The position numbers and the translations under genes are program-made. From positions 11,562,476 to 11,626,475 of the forward strand of contig ML660774.1 in assembly GCA_007570785.1 (NCBI GenBank): a DNA stretch of 64,000 nt, in the 5' to 3' direction. Positions 22,270 to 33,933 of this stretch are shown piece by piece. The stretch is from Antilocapra americana (Eukaryota > Chordata > Mammalia > Artiodactyla > Antilocapridae). The notes beneath the pieces are model-generated. The model searched no databases. It saw only the letters and a list, made by a program, of their open reading frames with translations, and was not told the DNA's origin. Position 1 is the stretch's first letter; each line of letters begins with the position of its first letter.

Positions 22270-24569
22270 ACACGTTGAAATTGATTATATGCACTGGTCA
22301 TAGTGAACACCCTCTTCCAACAACACAAGAGAATACTCTACACATGGACATCACCAGATGGTCAATACCAAAATCAGATTGATTATATTCTTTGCAGCCA
22401 AAGATGGAGAAGTTCTATACAGTCAGTAAAAACAAGACCAGGAGCTGACTGTGGCTAAGATCATGAACTCCTTATTGCCAAATTCAGACTTACATTGAAG
22501 AAAGTAGGGAAAACCACTAGACTATTCAGATATGACATAAATTGAATCACTTACATTTATGCAATGGAAGTGACAAATAGATTCAAGGGATTAGATTCGA
22601 CAGAGTTCCTGAAGAACTATGGACAGAGGTTCAGGACATTGTACAGGAGTCAGGGATCAAGACCATCCCCAAGAAAAAGAAATGCAAAAGGGCAAAACGG
22701 TTGTCTGAGGAGGCCTGACAAATAGCTGTGAAAAGAAGAGACGTGAAAGGCAAAGGAGGAAAGGAAAGATATACTCATTTGAATGCAGAGTTCCAAAGAA
22801 GAGCAAAGAAAGATAAGAAAGCCTTTCTCAGTGAACAGTGCAAAGAAAGAGAGGAAAACAACAGAATGGGAAAGACTAGAGATCTCTTCAAGAAAATTAA
22901 AGATACCAAGGGAACTTTTCATGCAAAGATGAGCACAATAAAGGGAAATGGTACTGACCTAACAGAAGCAGAAGATATTAAGAAGAGGTGGCAAGAATAT
23001 AGAGAACTATACAAAAAAGATCTTCACGACCCAGATAATCATGATGGTGTTATCATTCACCTAGAGCCAGACATCCTGGAATGCAAAGTCAAGTGGGCCT
23101 TAGGAAGCATCACTATGAACAAAGCTAGTGGAGGTGATGGAATTCCAGTTGAGCTATTTCAAATCCTAAAATATGATGCTGTGAAAGTGCTGCACTCAAT
23201 ATGCCAGCAAATTTGGAAAACTCAGCAGTGGCCACAGGACTGGGAAAGGTCAGTTTTCATTCCGATCCCAAAGAAAGGCAATGCCAAAGAATGTTCAAAC
23301 TACAGCACAACTGCACTCATCTCACACGCTAGTAAAGTAATGCTCAAAATTCTCCAACCCAGGCTTCAACAGTACGTGAACCATGAACTTCCAGATGTTC
23401 AAGCTAGATTTAGAAAAGGCAGAGGAACCAGAGATCAAATTGCCAACATCTGTTGGATCATAGAAAAAGCAAGAGAGTTCCAGGAAAACATTTATTCTGC
23501 TTTATTGACTATGCCAAAGCTTTTGATTGTGTGGATCACAACAAACTGTGGAAAACTCTTCAAGAGATGGGAATACCAGACCACCTGACCTGCCTCCTAA
23601 GAAACAAGTATGCAGGTCAAGAAGCAACAGTTAGAACTGGACATGGAACAACAGACTGGTTCCAAATAGGAAAAGGAGTACGTCAAGGCTGTATATTGTC
23701 ACCCTGCTTATTTAACTTATATGCAGAGCACATTATGAGAAACGCTGGGCTGGATGAAGCACAAGCTGGAATCAAGATTGCTGGGAGAAATATCAATAAC
23801 CTCAGATATGTAGATGACACCACCCTTATGGCAGAAAGTGAAGAAGAACTAAAGAGCCTCTTGATGAAAGTGAAAGAGGAGAGTGAAAAGGTTGGCTTAA
23901 AACTCAATGTTCAGAAAACTAAGATCATGGCATCTGGTCTCATCACTTCATGGCAAATAGATGGAGAAACAATGGAAATAGTGATGGCTTTATTTTGGGG
24001 GCTCCAAAATCACTGCAGATGGTGATTGCAGCCATGAAATCAAAAGAGGCTTACTCCTTGGAAGAAAAATTATGACCAACCTAGACAGCATATTGAAAAA
24101 CAGAGACATTACTTTGTCAACAAAGGTCCATCTAGTCAAGGCTATGGTTTTTCCAGTAGTCATGTATGGATGTGACAGTTGGACTATAAAGAAAGCTGAA
24201 AACCAAAGAATTGATGCTTTTTAACTGTGGTGTTGGAGAAGACTCTTGAGAGTCCCTTGGACTTCAAGGAGATCAGTCCTGGGTGTTCACTGGAAGGACT
24301 GATGCTGAAGCTGAAACTCCAACACTTTGGCCATCTGATGCGACGAGTTGACTCATTTGAAAAGACCCTGATGCTGGGAAAGATTGAAGGCAGGAGGAGA
24401 AGGGGACTATAGAGGATGAGATGGCTGGATGGTATCATTGACTTGATGGCCATGGGTTTGGATGGACTCCTGGAGTTGGTGATGGACAGGGAAGCCTGGC
24501 ACGCAGTCCATGGGGTCGCAAAGAGTAAGATACGACTGAGTGACTGAACTGAACTGAACATGTTGAAAT
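22270..24569 (+). mobile_element. BovB LINE (RTE), ~2.3 kb, 5'-truncated
   Basis: The most complete BovB in the window. It begins in the region after the endonuclease domain (gcactggtcatagtgaacac) and runs through the reverse transcriptase to the terminal module and ACTGA pentamers (to 24557). A 12-bp duplication flanks it: acacgttgaaat at 22270-22281 and acatgttgaaat at 24558-24569, one mismatch. The endonuclease domain is missing and the frame is shifted within RT, so it cannot move on its own. Confidence 0.92.
22728..24025 (+). pseudogene. BovB reverse-transcriptase remnant (frameshifted)
   Basis: Two overlapping frames carry the RTE reverse transcriptase: 22728-23588 (linker and N-terminal RT, with ASGGDGIPVELF and FIPIPKKGN) and 23453-24025 (FIDYAKAFDCVDHNKLW, GVRQGCILSPCLFNLYAE and the catalytic box YVDD at 23807-23818). 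The usual BovB box is YADD; YVDD keeps both aspartates. A shift between the frames near 23490-23590 breaks the protein, and the sequence after 24025 is out of frame with more stops. Confidence 0.9.
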
Positions 24570-24712
24570 CTTGTTTGGTGTATGTTAATTGGGCTGGGTA
24601 ATATACATCATTAGAATTACTTTCACCTGTTCCTTTTGATGTCTTTCCCATGTGACTGCTAGAAAATGCTAAATTACAAATGCAGCTCACATTACATTTT
24701 ACTGGACAGCAC

Positions 24713-25077
24713 AGCTTCAGACAATTGACAAGCCTATTCTGGGCTAAGCAAGATGCAATCAGATTAAAAAAACAAAGCAAAAGAAAAGAATAATCCACCC
24801 TTTCACAAGCCAAGTATGGGGATTAGACATTGAAAATCAATTATCAACACAACCTGTGGGCGAACAGCAAATGACTGAAGAGGAAAATTAGCCCTGTGGA
24901 ATCTTAAAGGAGAGAAGCCATCAGGAGTACCTTTTCTGAAGAAGCAGCATTTCCAAAGATGCTTGAAGGACAGAGGGATTACTTTTCTGCAGCTGTGGAA
25001 GAAAGAGAAAGGCATTCTGGGACAGAAGAGGTGGGATAGCACTGAGTACACCTGGGGTAAATGTGCAGCCCATTGGG
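24713..25077. other. Unassigned sequence
   Basis: No repeat or gene recognised. Confidence 0.4.
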
Positions 25078-25255
25078 ACTTCCCTTGGTGGTTCAGGGTT
25101 AAGGCTTTGCCTTTCAATGCAGAGGATATGGGTTGGATCCCCAGTGAGGGAGCTAGGATCCCACGTTGTTCATGGCTAAAAGACCAAAACAGAAAGTAGA
25201 AGGAATATTGTAACAAATTCAAAAAAGAGTCTTTAAATGGTTCACATTAGAAAAA
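25078..25255 (+). mobile_element. tRNA-derived SINE (short CHR-related type)
   Basis: The head cttcccttggtggttcaggg has the tRNA-Glu-derived layout (ccctggtgg...gggttcgatccctgg), and a tail with attgtaacaaattc and agtctttaaatggttcacat follows. The same tail appears in the SINE at 26.9 kb. There is no BovA core. Confidence 0.75.
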
Positions 25256-25690
25256 AAAAATAGCCATTATCTGGGCTGAGTGCCATGCCCTGGAAGGGAG
25301 ATAGGATTTCCTGTCTCCTGTGCCTCTGTGCATGTGCTCAATCTCCTCTAGAATGACTTCTTGCCTGCTTTTCATCAATCGCTGTTCCACTGCTTTCTTC
25401 CAGGTTTCAACATATTCAGGACCTGAAGCTTAAAAAAAAAAAAAAGAGTACATGCATGTTGCCAGCCAGATTTGCTCTGCCTTTCCTTTTTTCAGAAAGT
25501 GTGCTGCAAGTGTACATCTGGGACACTGGTATAGCATGGTGTTTTTGCTGAGGAAACATCTTCCTGAACCAGAGAAAACTTTGTAAGAAGGGTCTGAGCC
25601 AAGTAAAGAACAGAACTCTGTGTTCATTTAAACTGTCACCTAACTAGATTGGCCAGCCGTTCTGATTTGCCCAGGATTATTTCAGTTTCA
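25256..25690. other. Unassigned sequence
   Basis: No repeat or gene recognised; an A run lies at about 25432-25445. Confidence 0.4.
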
Positions 25691-25985
25691 GGGCTTCCCT
25701 GGTAGCCCAGTGGTAAAGAATCTACCTGCATTGCAGGAGACATGGGTTCAGTTCCTGGGTTGGAAAGATCTTATAGAGAAGGAAATGTCAGCCCACTCCA
25801 GTATTCTTGCCTGGGAAATTCCATGGACAGAGGAGCTACTGTAGAATCACCCACCCCCAAAAGTTCCTACACAAGTCTGAAAAAACATCTCAATTCCAAT
25901 TTCCGCTCAGCGACAACTGGAGGGTTACAGTCTTGGGGTTGCAAAGAGTTACACAGGACTGAGCCACTAAACCACCGCCATTTCA
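25691..25985 (+). mobile_element. Bov-tA SINE carrying an 81-bp foreign insert
   Basis: Normal Bov-tA text runs to ccatggacagaggagc (to 25836), and the SINE resumes at tggagggttacagtcttggg (from 25918). Between them, 25837-25917 is not SINE. It matches unique sequence at 26690-26770, about 850 bp downstream, at 70 of 81 positions by hand count. Removing the insert restores a standard SINE. Confidence 0.88.
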
Positions 25986-26888
25986 GTTTTAGCACAAAAG
26001 TACCACATCCCAGGAAACCCTTCAGTCCCAGGAAAACTGAGATGGTTGGTTCATTTTACTTTGCCATCTTCCAGGCTCTGACTTTGTTTTTCTTTTTGGT
26101 TACTAGTCATTTTCTATGACAAAATGACAGAGATGGTACAATGGTGTTGAAAAGGAATGTGGTTGCTTTCTGTGGTCACAGCAGTGTTTCTTAGCCTTGG
26201 TTTTGTGATGTCCTAGGGGGTCACAGTTCTTTATGCTAAATTCATTCGACTTTCATTTTAAAAATATGTCACTGGATACACCCAATCAAACAGAGGAGGG
26301 ATACTTCAGTTCCAAAAATTGGCCATAGAAGTCTTACTTGCAGGCAGCCTTTCTTCCTCGTTGGAGACTACTCAACCTGAGCCAGTTCTCTGACTCTTCC
26401 TCCCGAGTCCCTTCCAGGGCCGTTGGAAGTACCATGCTTGTTCTCAAGGCCTGATAGCTAAAGGGCATCATCAATATGAAGGGGAAACACATAGATGAGA
26501 AATTCAAGAAGCAGATTAATTTCCAAGTTCTGGCAGTAAAAAGGTTGGTTACATGATTAAGAAGCCTTCTGGTTACAAAGGAATGAAGCTACAGTGGTGA
26601 ATGGGTAGGTGATAGGTTTGAACTTTGAAAATATTGACCTGAAACCTTTCATGTCAAACCCTCTACGCCATGTATTCATCAAGCTTAGTTACTATGAAAT
26701 CACCTACCCCCAAAAGTTCTTGCACAAGTCTGAAAAAAAATCTCACTTCCAGTTTCCACTCAGCAACAACTTCTTGCAGAGTGCTGTGAATTCCAAGTTG
26801 CAAAATTTGGGACTTAAAATACTCATGTGGAAAATGTGACTGTCTAGCACCTTGCAGGGCTTCTGTGTAGCCTTATCAAAAAATTAAA
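25986..26888. other. Unassigned sequence containing the source-like 81-bp segment
   Basis: No known repeat was recognised. The segment 26690-26770 is the partner of the 81-bp piece inside the SINE at 25837-25917. A 76-aa plus-strand frame covers 26609-26839, without a recognised domain; a decayed processed pseudogene is possible but not shown. Confidence 0.5.
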
Positions 26889-27245
26889 TACTGGAACCTC
26901 CTTGGAGGTCCAGCAGTTAAGACTTCACCTTCAGGAGAGGCAGCTTTGATGCCACATGACTTGTGGGCAATAAAACAAAAAACAGAAGCAGTGAAAAAGT
27001 GAAAGTTAGTCGCTCAGTTGGGTCCAACTCTTTGTGACCTTATGAACTGTAGCCCACCAGGCTCCTCTGTCCATGGGAATCTCCAGGCAAGAATACTGGA
27101 GTGGGTTGCCATTTCCTACTCCAGGGGATCTTCCCACAGGAATCAAACCTAGGGCTCCTGCATTGCAGGCAGATTCTTTACCGTCTAAAGCAATGTTGTA
27201 ACAAATTAAATAAAGACTTTAAAAATAGTCCACATCAAAAACAAA
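26889..27245 (+). mobile_element. Short tRNA-derived SINE, split by a Bov-tA
   Basis: The head ggaacctccttggaggtcca is at 26893 onward. The tail tgttgtaacaaattaaataa resumes at about 27193, and it is the same tail as in the SINE at 25.1 kb. The 200 bp between are a separate Bov-tA. Confidence 0.7.
26990..27192 (-). mobile_element. Bov-tA SINE nested in another SINE
   Basis: Minus-oriented BovA core (agtcgctcagttgggtccaa, then the caagaatactggagtgggtt block) and tRNA-like head (cattgcaggcagattcttta). Short flanking repeats (gaagca / aaagca) are consistent with a target duplication. Confidence 0.88.
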
Positions 27246-28797
27246 TTAAATACTTTGAGATCAAACAATGAAAAGCGAGTTAACCTCTGGTGATAGGAGG
27301 GAAGGGAGAGGAACAGTTGGTTCCTTGCTTAGCATGACTTTGATGTCTTACTATCTGGCTTGGGCTCTATCCCTTAAAAGACCCATCCCTTCAAAAGCTC
27401 TATGAATTGGTCCTAAAGACCTCAGGGGAGGAGGACTTCAGAGAGAATACTTTTACATCCCCCAACTGCTTTATATTTGGATTGGCATGAACTGCCATCT
27501 CTCAGCAAATTAAGCAGTCTTTTTTCTTTATGTCTTGTGTCCTAGACAGAGAGGTGGAGTCTGTTTTAATGATGGGCAGTCTGCCACAGCCAAGTTTCTC
27601 CTAACAAGTCAATGCTGGTTTCCTCGGTCCCAGGACCAACACCTGGCTTCTTCCTCAGGTCAGAGTGGCTTGTTCCCTAGTCTTACCGTCAGATCTGACC
27701 ACACCAGGCCAGGCAACTGTGCATTTTGTTCAGAAGCTTCCGAAGAAAGTGCCCTTTTGTGCTTTGGGATCGGGAGAGAGTATTTTTATAGCCAGGCTAA
27801 ACCTGAGTAGGATCCTGGCTTAATCTGGAAGACACTTCAGTTCTGCCTGGGTTTTCATCCTTCCCAAAATGTAGTGCTGGGGAAGCAATCATGAACTGAG
27901 AAGAAACAATTGCATACGGATGTGCTGTTAAAAAAGACTAATCCTACTGGTTGCTAAGGTAGCTAAGTGTATGATTTCGAGCAAAAAGTTCTCAATTGCA
28001 TCTTTAAACTTTCTTTTTCCTGTAAAATAGTATAATGTATTCTCCAAAAGTTTGTGAGGAGTTATGCAGGTAAGCAAAAACACCGTGAACTAGTTTAGTC
28101 ACTCATTAAAGTTCTGCATGGTTCATACCCCTATCAGTCTAAAATTCAGTTCCAAAAACAATTTAAAGTTTAAACTCTAACTCTTATTTCTTGGGTTACA
28201 CATATAAACAATGTAATGTAGCATTATCTTTAATATTACATTGAAACAAAGTTTTAAATAACGATGCGTTTAAGCCAAATATCTGTCCACACAGTCTTTC
28301 AGCAATACTCCTGTCTTTCCTGTGTCAGCAGCACTGATGAGCAGACTGTGACCCATTCAGTAGCTGAAAGGACCTCAGCTTGCTGCTTACACAGCTTTCC
28401 CTTCTGTTGGCCTCCGTGTCGACCTTCTTTCTAGTCTTCGTACAGTTCAGGGGGACTCAGTGCAAAAAATAACTAGCAGCAGAAAAATAGGAGAGCTGGA
28501 GAAAATCTTGAAATTACAACACTTCCATTTTAAACTCTCCATGTCACAGTCTATGAAAGTAAGTGATAATGCTTAAAAGGATACGAAAATATATTCCCGT
28601 TTGCTATTAAACGCGTCCCAGGATGGGTCTTAGGAAAATCTGCTGGGTCCCCACGTCTAAAGCTGCAGTCTCAGCCCTGCAGCAAGGCCGGGCAGGCGAA
28701 GTCAAATTTTTAATCTAGATGGGCATCAGACAATAGTGAGGTGGGGGGAGGGAGGCTATAGAACCAAGAAAGCGGTCAAGTACAAAAATTTAAACAC
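27246..28797. other. Unassigned sequence
   Basis: About 1.55 kb with no recognised repeat. A 91-aa plus-strand frame at 27535-27810 has no recognisable domain. Confidence 0.4.
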
Positions 28798-28930
28798 TGG
28801 GGACTTGGCTGGTGGTTCAGTGGTGAAGACTCCCTGCTTCCAGTACAGAGAATGCAGGTTCCACCCCTGACTGGGAAACTAAAATTTTACATCTGAGCGG
28901 TGTGGCCATAAAAATATACATACATAAATA
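28798..28930 (+). mobile_element. tRNA-derived SINE (short CHR-related type)
   Basis: ggggacttggctggtggttc, then gcaggttccacccctgactg, then an A-rich ataaaaatatac tail. No BovA core. Confidence 0.75.
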
Positions 28931-30495
28931 GCAATAATCACTAAAAATCATAAAAACTTTTTAAATTTCCACTCTGAGCAGATAGGCAGCACACAAATAC
29001 AGGCTCAATTAGTTCCCAGGTAGGACTGCCAATTTTCAACATCTGTTTGAAAGGTTACTTATGTAACAGGGCAGTCAATTGAAATTATTTATTAAAATTA
29101 TTTTTTAAACCACATTCACTATAAGTATAGTGAATATTTAATTTTCTGTACTATTCCAGGATGGCATTCCCTTTAAGGTACTGTTGCACATTTGTTATCT
29201 TTTAAACAAATACAAAGTTCAGTGTAAATTTCTTTCAAAAAGTTACATAAGCATATTTCCCATGAGAAACTCTACTTGTTCTTGTGGGAAACTATACAGA
29301 GGAGTTTATAGGCAATAAGATTGTGCATGGTCATCAGAATAGCAAAGGAATCTTTTTTAACTGAGTGCATATTCTAATCCTCCTGTATGAATTAAAGTGA
29401 ATAAAATCTTTGAAGTATTGTTGAGGAGGTAATCTTGGCTAAATTGAACTTGACAGTGCCCCCTTTATCTAGTTCCAACATGATTAGACTGTGAGGCGCA
29501 TATAGAATCATAGAGGATACTCATTTAGAATATGATTCAATAAGTACATTCCAGCAGTAGCCAAAGCAACCCAGGACAATGGATACTGCATTGGATAAAA
29601 AATAACAACATCCACAATGTAACATTTCTTTTTAGGGGGTTGGGGTTCAATTTGATAGGCTGTTTCACACCGCTTTATTTTTAAGAAAGTTTGGCAGTCA
29701 TCTCCAAGGGGGTAAACATTCGTTTTGCAATTGTATGTTTTATATCCATGAAGTCTGGCCAGTCATGGCTGGCATGACCCCAAGAGGTACCACTCTAGTG
29801 AACAATAATGTGACAAACATCCTGGGGATTCAGGCAAAGCACAATTTACACAGCCTTGGAACAGCCTCAGTGAGGATTCAAGGGATAAACAAGCTGTTCT
29901 GTGTAGGTATGATTCTCAAGGAGCAGAACTTTATCCACTGAAGTACCCAAATTTAAAGTGTGTATGAAAGTGTATATAATTGTAAGTAAGCATTTAAATT
30001 TTTTAAATTGATGTACAACTTCCTAGATTCTTAAAGGGACAATGCAGATGAAATTTTCTGACACCTTTGGGTCACAATTATGAACATGCAAATAATGAGA
30101 ACATTATTTGTAATGTGTGTTACCTCCCTGCGCATGGCCATAGACTACTTTGATGGTATTTTTTAAATGTTATGAATATGTCTCTAAAGAAAAAACAGTT
30201 TTCCAAGACTCTATCTGAGTTTGGATTTTCCCAGGAACCAACATGAGACAAGGATTTGACTGCAAGGAATTTATTTGGGAGGAATAAGGTAATAGGGAAT
30301 TAAGACAGGGGAGGGAAGGAAGCTAATTAAAGGTGTTATCAAAAGCACCATGTTGACAAGTGGCACTTAGCCCTTTGGGAGACAGTATGGATAATGTGTC
30401 GCACAATTCTCTCACTGAGGGAGAGGGAAGTGGGATATTTACACATCAATTCCATCAGCTAGGATGCAGGGGTTTTCCTGGAGCCTATTGACTCT
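28931..30495. other. Unassigned AT-rich sequence
   Basis: About 1.56 kb with no recognised repeat or gene. A 68-aa frame at 29735-29941 has no recognisable motif. Confidence 0.4.
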
Positions 30496-30682
30496 CCTTG
30501 AACACTGGCAAGCAGGCTACATGCCCACACAAAAGCACGCAGGACTTCATCATCTCAGTCCTCACGATGTCGTAGCAACTCTGGATGCTCATATTGATCA
30601 GCATTTTTTCTTTGCTTATTGGTCATCTGGAATAAAGAAACTGAAAATGACAAGGGAGGAGATGTCCCTTAAGGTCCAGGGG
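30496..30682 (+). repeat. Inverted repeat, left arm
   Basis: Matches the reverse complement of 31203-31390 over almost its whole length. For example caggctacatgcccacacaa and gatgctcatattgatcagca occur here and, reversed, in the right arm. Divergence is roughly one base in ten with a few 1-2-bp indels. The family is not recognised. Confidence 0.85.
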
Positions 30683-30849
30683 AACCTTGCTCTGTCCCCT
30701 TGTAGAAGCAGCCCTCTCTTTCCAGGGGCTGGGACCCAGCACAGGCAAAGTGAATAGGAAGCACAATTTCCCAAGTCATTACCAGGATTTGTATATTTTA
30801 AACATGGACACTGTTGCAGGCTAAATTTTTTAAATTAAAATGGGAGGCG

Positions 30850-30985
30850 GGGGACTTCCGTAGTGGCCCAGTGGCTAAAACTCTTCTCTTCCACTGCAGG
30901 GGCCGTGTGTCCCCAACCCTGGTCAGGGAACTAAGATCCCACACACTGTGCAGTGAGACTAAAAAATAATAAATAAATAAAAGAG
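30850..30985 (+). mobile_element. tRNA-derived SINE (short CHR-related type)
   Basis: ggggacttccgtagtggccc, then ctggtcagggaactaagatc and an (AATAAATA)n-like tail. It sits in the spacer between the inverted-repeat arms, and the arms carry no trace of it. Confidence 0.8.
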
Positions 30986-31202
30986 TTTTTTTAAATTATT
31001 ATTTAAATGGTGTTATAATGGGGCTCACAATCCCTGCATCCTGCCAAAACATGACATTGCTCTTGATTTCTGTTCATGGCCAGTGGAGGCATTTTCAGGA
31101 GACCTCCACTTGGCTTTTCTCAGTAGATGGTTTGCTCTGCAGGCTGAAGAAGTCATGTGAGCTGAGGTTCTGTCAGCTCTAAGCATAGTCATTTTGATGA
31201 CG

Positions 31203-31390
31203 TCCTTGGATCTCAAGGGACGTCTTTTACCTTGTCATTTTCAGTTTCTTATTCCAGATGACCAATAAGCAAAGAAAGAAATGCTGATCAATATGAGCAT
31301 CCAGGGTTGCTACAATATCATGAGGACTGAGATGACGAGGTCCTGCGTGTGCTTTTGTGTGGGCATGTAGCCTGTTTGTCTGTGTTCCTT
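31203..31390 (-). repeat. Inverted repeat, right arm
   Basis: Reverse-complement partner of 30496-30682 with a ~520-bp spacer. The arms could base-pair in a transcript, or they may be two opposite copies of an unnamed old repeat. Confidence 0.85.
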
Positions 31391-32002
31391 GACAGACATT
31401 TCTACTTGGATGTCCCAGAGAGGCACTGGATTTCCTGTAAGTGGACTTGGCCCAGGACTCCAGACTTCATTTATCATATCTAGCCTTTGAGTAGCCCCTA
31501 CTCTAAAAGGGGGCCTGATATTGACTGATGTCCACCGGCAGGAGTGTCCTGCATCTTAATTCGTGAGTGTCCTGGAATTTAATTCTGCTGAGTAAATGTA
31601 GTACATAGTCCACTTTCATCTGTTCTTTTACTCAGTACGCTTATGCCCCAAATTAAGCATGAGACAGGAGCTATGGTTCTGTTTATTCCTTGACTGCTCT
31701 CAGATCCCACATATCTGCCATTTCACTGCACCAAGTAGGACTCTGTGGCTTGAAGGTACATGTACTTCTTGTGGCATGGTCTCTAAATGCAATCCAGTAG
31801 CTCATCCATTGCCAACCAAAACAGAGATCTGTTCCAGTGTTGGAGGGAAATGGATCTTGAAATAGGTAAGGGAGAGTTTGTCTCCTACGTGGTGACTCTT
31901 GGCATCCCAATACCACCATCCAGAGAGATTTCCAAGGAGAATGTTTTCCCTTTGCCTTTATTTTACGCTATTGAACTTAACCCTTGACTATGATACATGA
32001 CA
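31391..32002. other. Unassigned sequence
   Basis: No repeat or gene recognised. Confidence 0.4.
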
Positions 32003-32159
32003 ATGATACAGTGTGGAGAAGGAAATGGCAACCCACTCCAATATTCTTACCTAGAGAATTCCACAGACAGAGGACCCTGGGGGGCTACAGAGGACCTCCA
32101 TGGGGTCGCAAAGAGTCAGACATGACTGAGAGACTAACACATACACACATGATACAGTG
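32003..32159 (+). mobile_element. BovA SINE without tRNA head, with target-site duplication
   Basis: BovA core only (gagaaggaaatggcaaccca through gacatgactgagagactaac), 32014-32148. The perfect 11-bp duplication atgatacagtg flanks it (32003-32013 and 32149-32159), so the missing head reflects 5' truncation at insertion rather than later loss. Confidence 0.9.
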
Positions 32160-32917
32160 CCTTGGTAATATTTACCTTCCACTGGTGTCATTTAGTAAAG
32201 AGATTTGGGGAGGAGCTAATTCTGTTTACTCTCTGAGCATAAGATTTGCCTTCAATTTTGTAACTGGTTTTCTAGGCTTGTTGATAGATCTGAGAGGCTT
32301 GCCTATGTTTTTCTCTCCAAAAGTACAACTTTTAGTATCTTTTAGTGTGTTCTCCATCTTTAGCAATAAAACAAACCAATTTTATACTAGAAGATAGTAT
32401 TTTGGGCTTGTTCTGGAAATAGCTTCACCAGAGGTGTCATTGAAATTTTTTTTTGATGGTATGAGAGCTTTCATGGCTTTCTGTTACTATTGGACAATGT
32501 TTTATAATAAATAGTGTCCTGGGGACTAGTGGTGATGAGATCACTAGTCTAATAAAAACGTTTTGAGATATTCTTCAGTTATCTTTCTTATTCACTTCTC
32601 TTTTGTAGCTGGTTATGCAAAATTACCTTTCAGATTCCTTCCGCCCAACATATACTGGTTGATATTCTCTATTCATGCTGGTGTATTGTGTTCTCTTTCT
32701 ATACTTACGAAGTGGAATTATATATTTAAATTATTTTTAAATAAACCATTCCTGGGCAGCCCATCCATTTTTAGGGTTTATTGTAAGAAGAAATACAATC
32801 ATTGAAGAAGAAAAACCTGTAAAAACATTTTTTCTCTGACCCATCCTCTCTCATTGACAAAACAAATGATATCTGCAACATTTTCAACACATTTGCAAGT
32901 ATGTGCCTATGTGAGAA
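32160..32917. other. Unassigned sequence
   Basis: AT-rich, with no recognised repeat or gene. Confidence 0.4.
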
Positions 32918-33140
32918 GGGCTTCCCCAGTGGTTCAATGGCAAATAATCTGCCTGCAATACAGGAGACACAGGAGACTCAAGTTTGATCCCTGGATCAAG
33001 AAGATCCCCTGGAGAAGGAAATGGAAACTCACTCCAATATTCTTGCCTGGAGAATCCCATGGACAGTGAGCCTGATGGGCTATAATCCATGGGGTACCCA
33101 AGAGTCCGACACAACTGAGGCAACTTAGCACATGTGCATG
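32918..33140 (+). mobile_element. Bov-tA SINE
   Basis: tRNA-like head (ggcttccccagtggttcaat) and BovA core (ctggagaaggaaatggaaac). The flanks gcctatgtgagaagg (about 32905-32919) and gtctatgtgaaaagg (about 33146-33160) look like a 15-bp duplication with two mismatches. Confidence 0.9.
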
Positions 33141-33160
33141 CAAGTCTATGTGAAAAGGTA

Positions 33161-33933
33161 AGTGGATATTCCCAAACAAGAGTTAGATAACTTCCTAAGA
33201 TTATTTTCATGCTTTTGCTCTACTATTGCCTCCAAGAAAAGAAAGCAAATGGCAACTCAGTGCATCACAAGACAGCAGGGAACTTGGGATTTTTATTTTT
33301 GCTACTCAAAAATATTTCAGCTATTCAGTGTTTTTTCTGTCCACTGGTAAACTCTGCTGTTCTCATAGAACCATTGAAAGCTAGAGTTGAGGTGGGTTTC
33401 TGGATGACCCAGCACAGCTCTTTCACTCTTCACAAAAGGAAATAGGGACCTAAGTAATTTAAAAGTCTTTCCCTAAAGCCATAACCTGATTAGTGGTAGA
33501 ATTGGGGATGGGGGGATACCCCATCTGAATGTTATAGTTTTTTCACTGCAATTTTGCTTCTCAAAACAAATCCATGACAGTGCAAGAGACCTCTCTGGAA
33601 TTTCCCCAGTCCAGAGGATGTCTCCACTCCAGGGAAGAATATAAATGTCAGGAGAGTTCCACCACTAATGCATCACTGGTCTCGTAATGAAGGGGGCAGG
33701 TGTCCACGGGTCAAGGCTGAAGCAGCTGGCAGGACAGCGGTACTTGACTCAAACATGCTTCACCACTAGACAAATACAGGATTTCAATGCTTAGGACAAC
33801 TTGTCCTAAAATCTTGTGATTTCGCACAGAGATGTCAGTGGAGATGGAGAGACAGCAAGACAATGACTTGGCGTTTGTCAAAACCATTTGTCAACTAGGT
33901 GAAATGTGTCACAAGCCTGTACAAAAGATAAAG
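33161..33933. other. Unassigned sequence
   Basis: No repeat or gene recognised. Confidence 0.4.

Larger units (their letters stand above)
22106..24712. mobile_element. Old DNA-transposon relic (gccacatgtggcta type), split by BovB
   Basis: The pieces 22106-22281 and 24558-24712 together follow one mammalian non-autonomous DNA-transposon consensus. The left piece has gctatccacttgccacatgg and the acacgttgaaat region; the right piece starts acatgttgaaat and ends with tagaaaatgctaaattacaa and ttactggacagcacagc. Removing the BovB joins them. It looks hAT-like, but I do not name the family. A relative lies at 58.0 kb. Confidence 0.6.

Noticed and set aside
22728..23588. 286-aa frame as a host gene
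   Set aside because: It matches the BovB linker and N-terminal RT and runs inside a complete BovB context with a target duplication.
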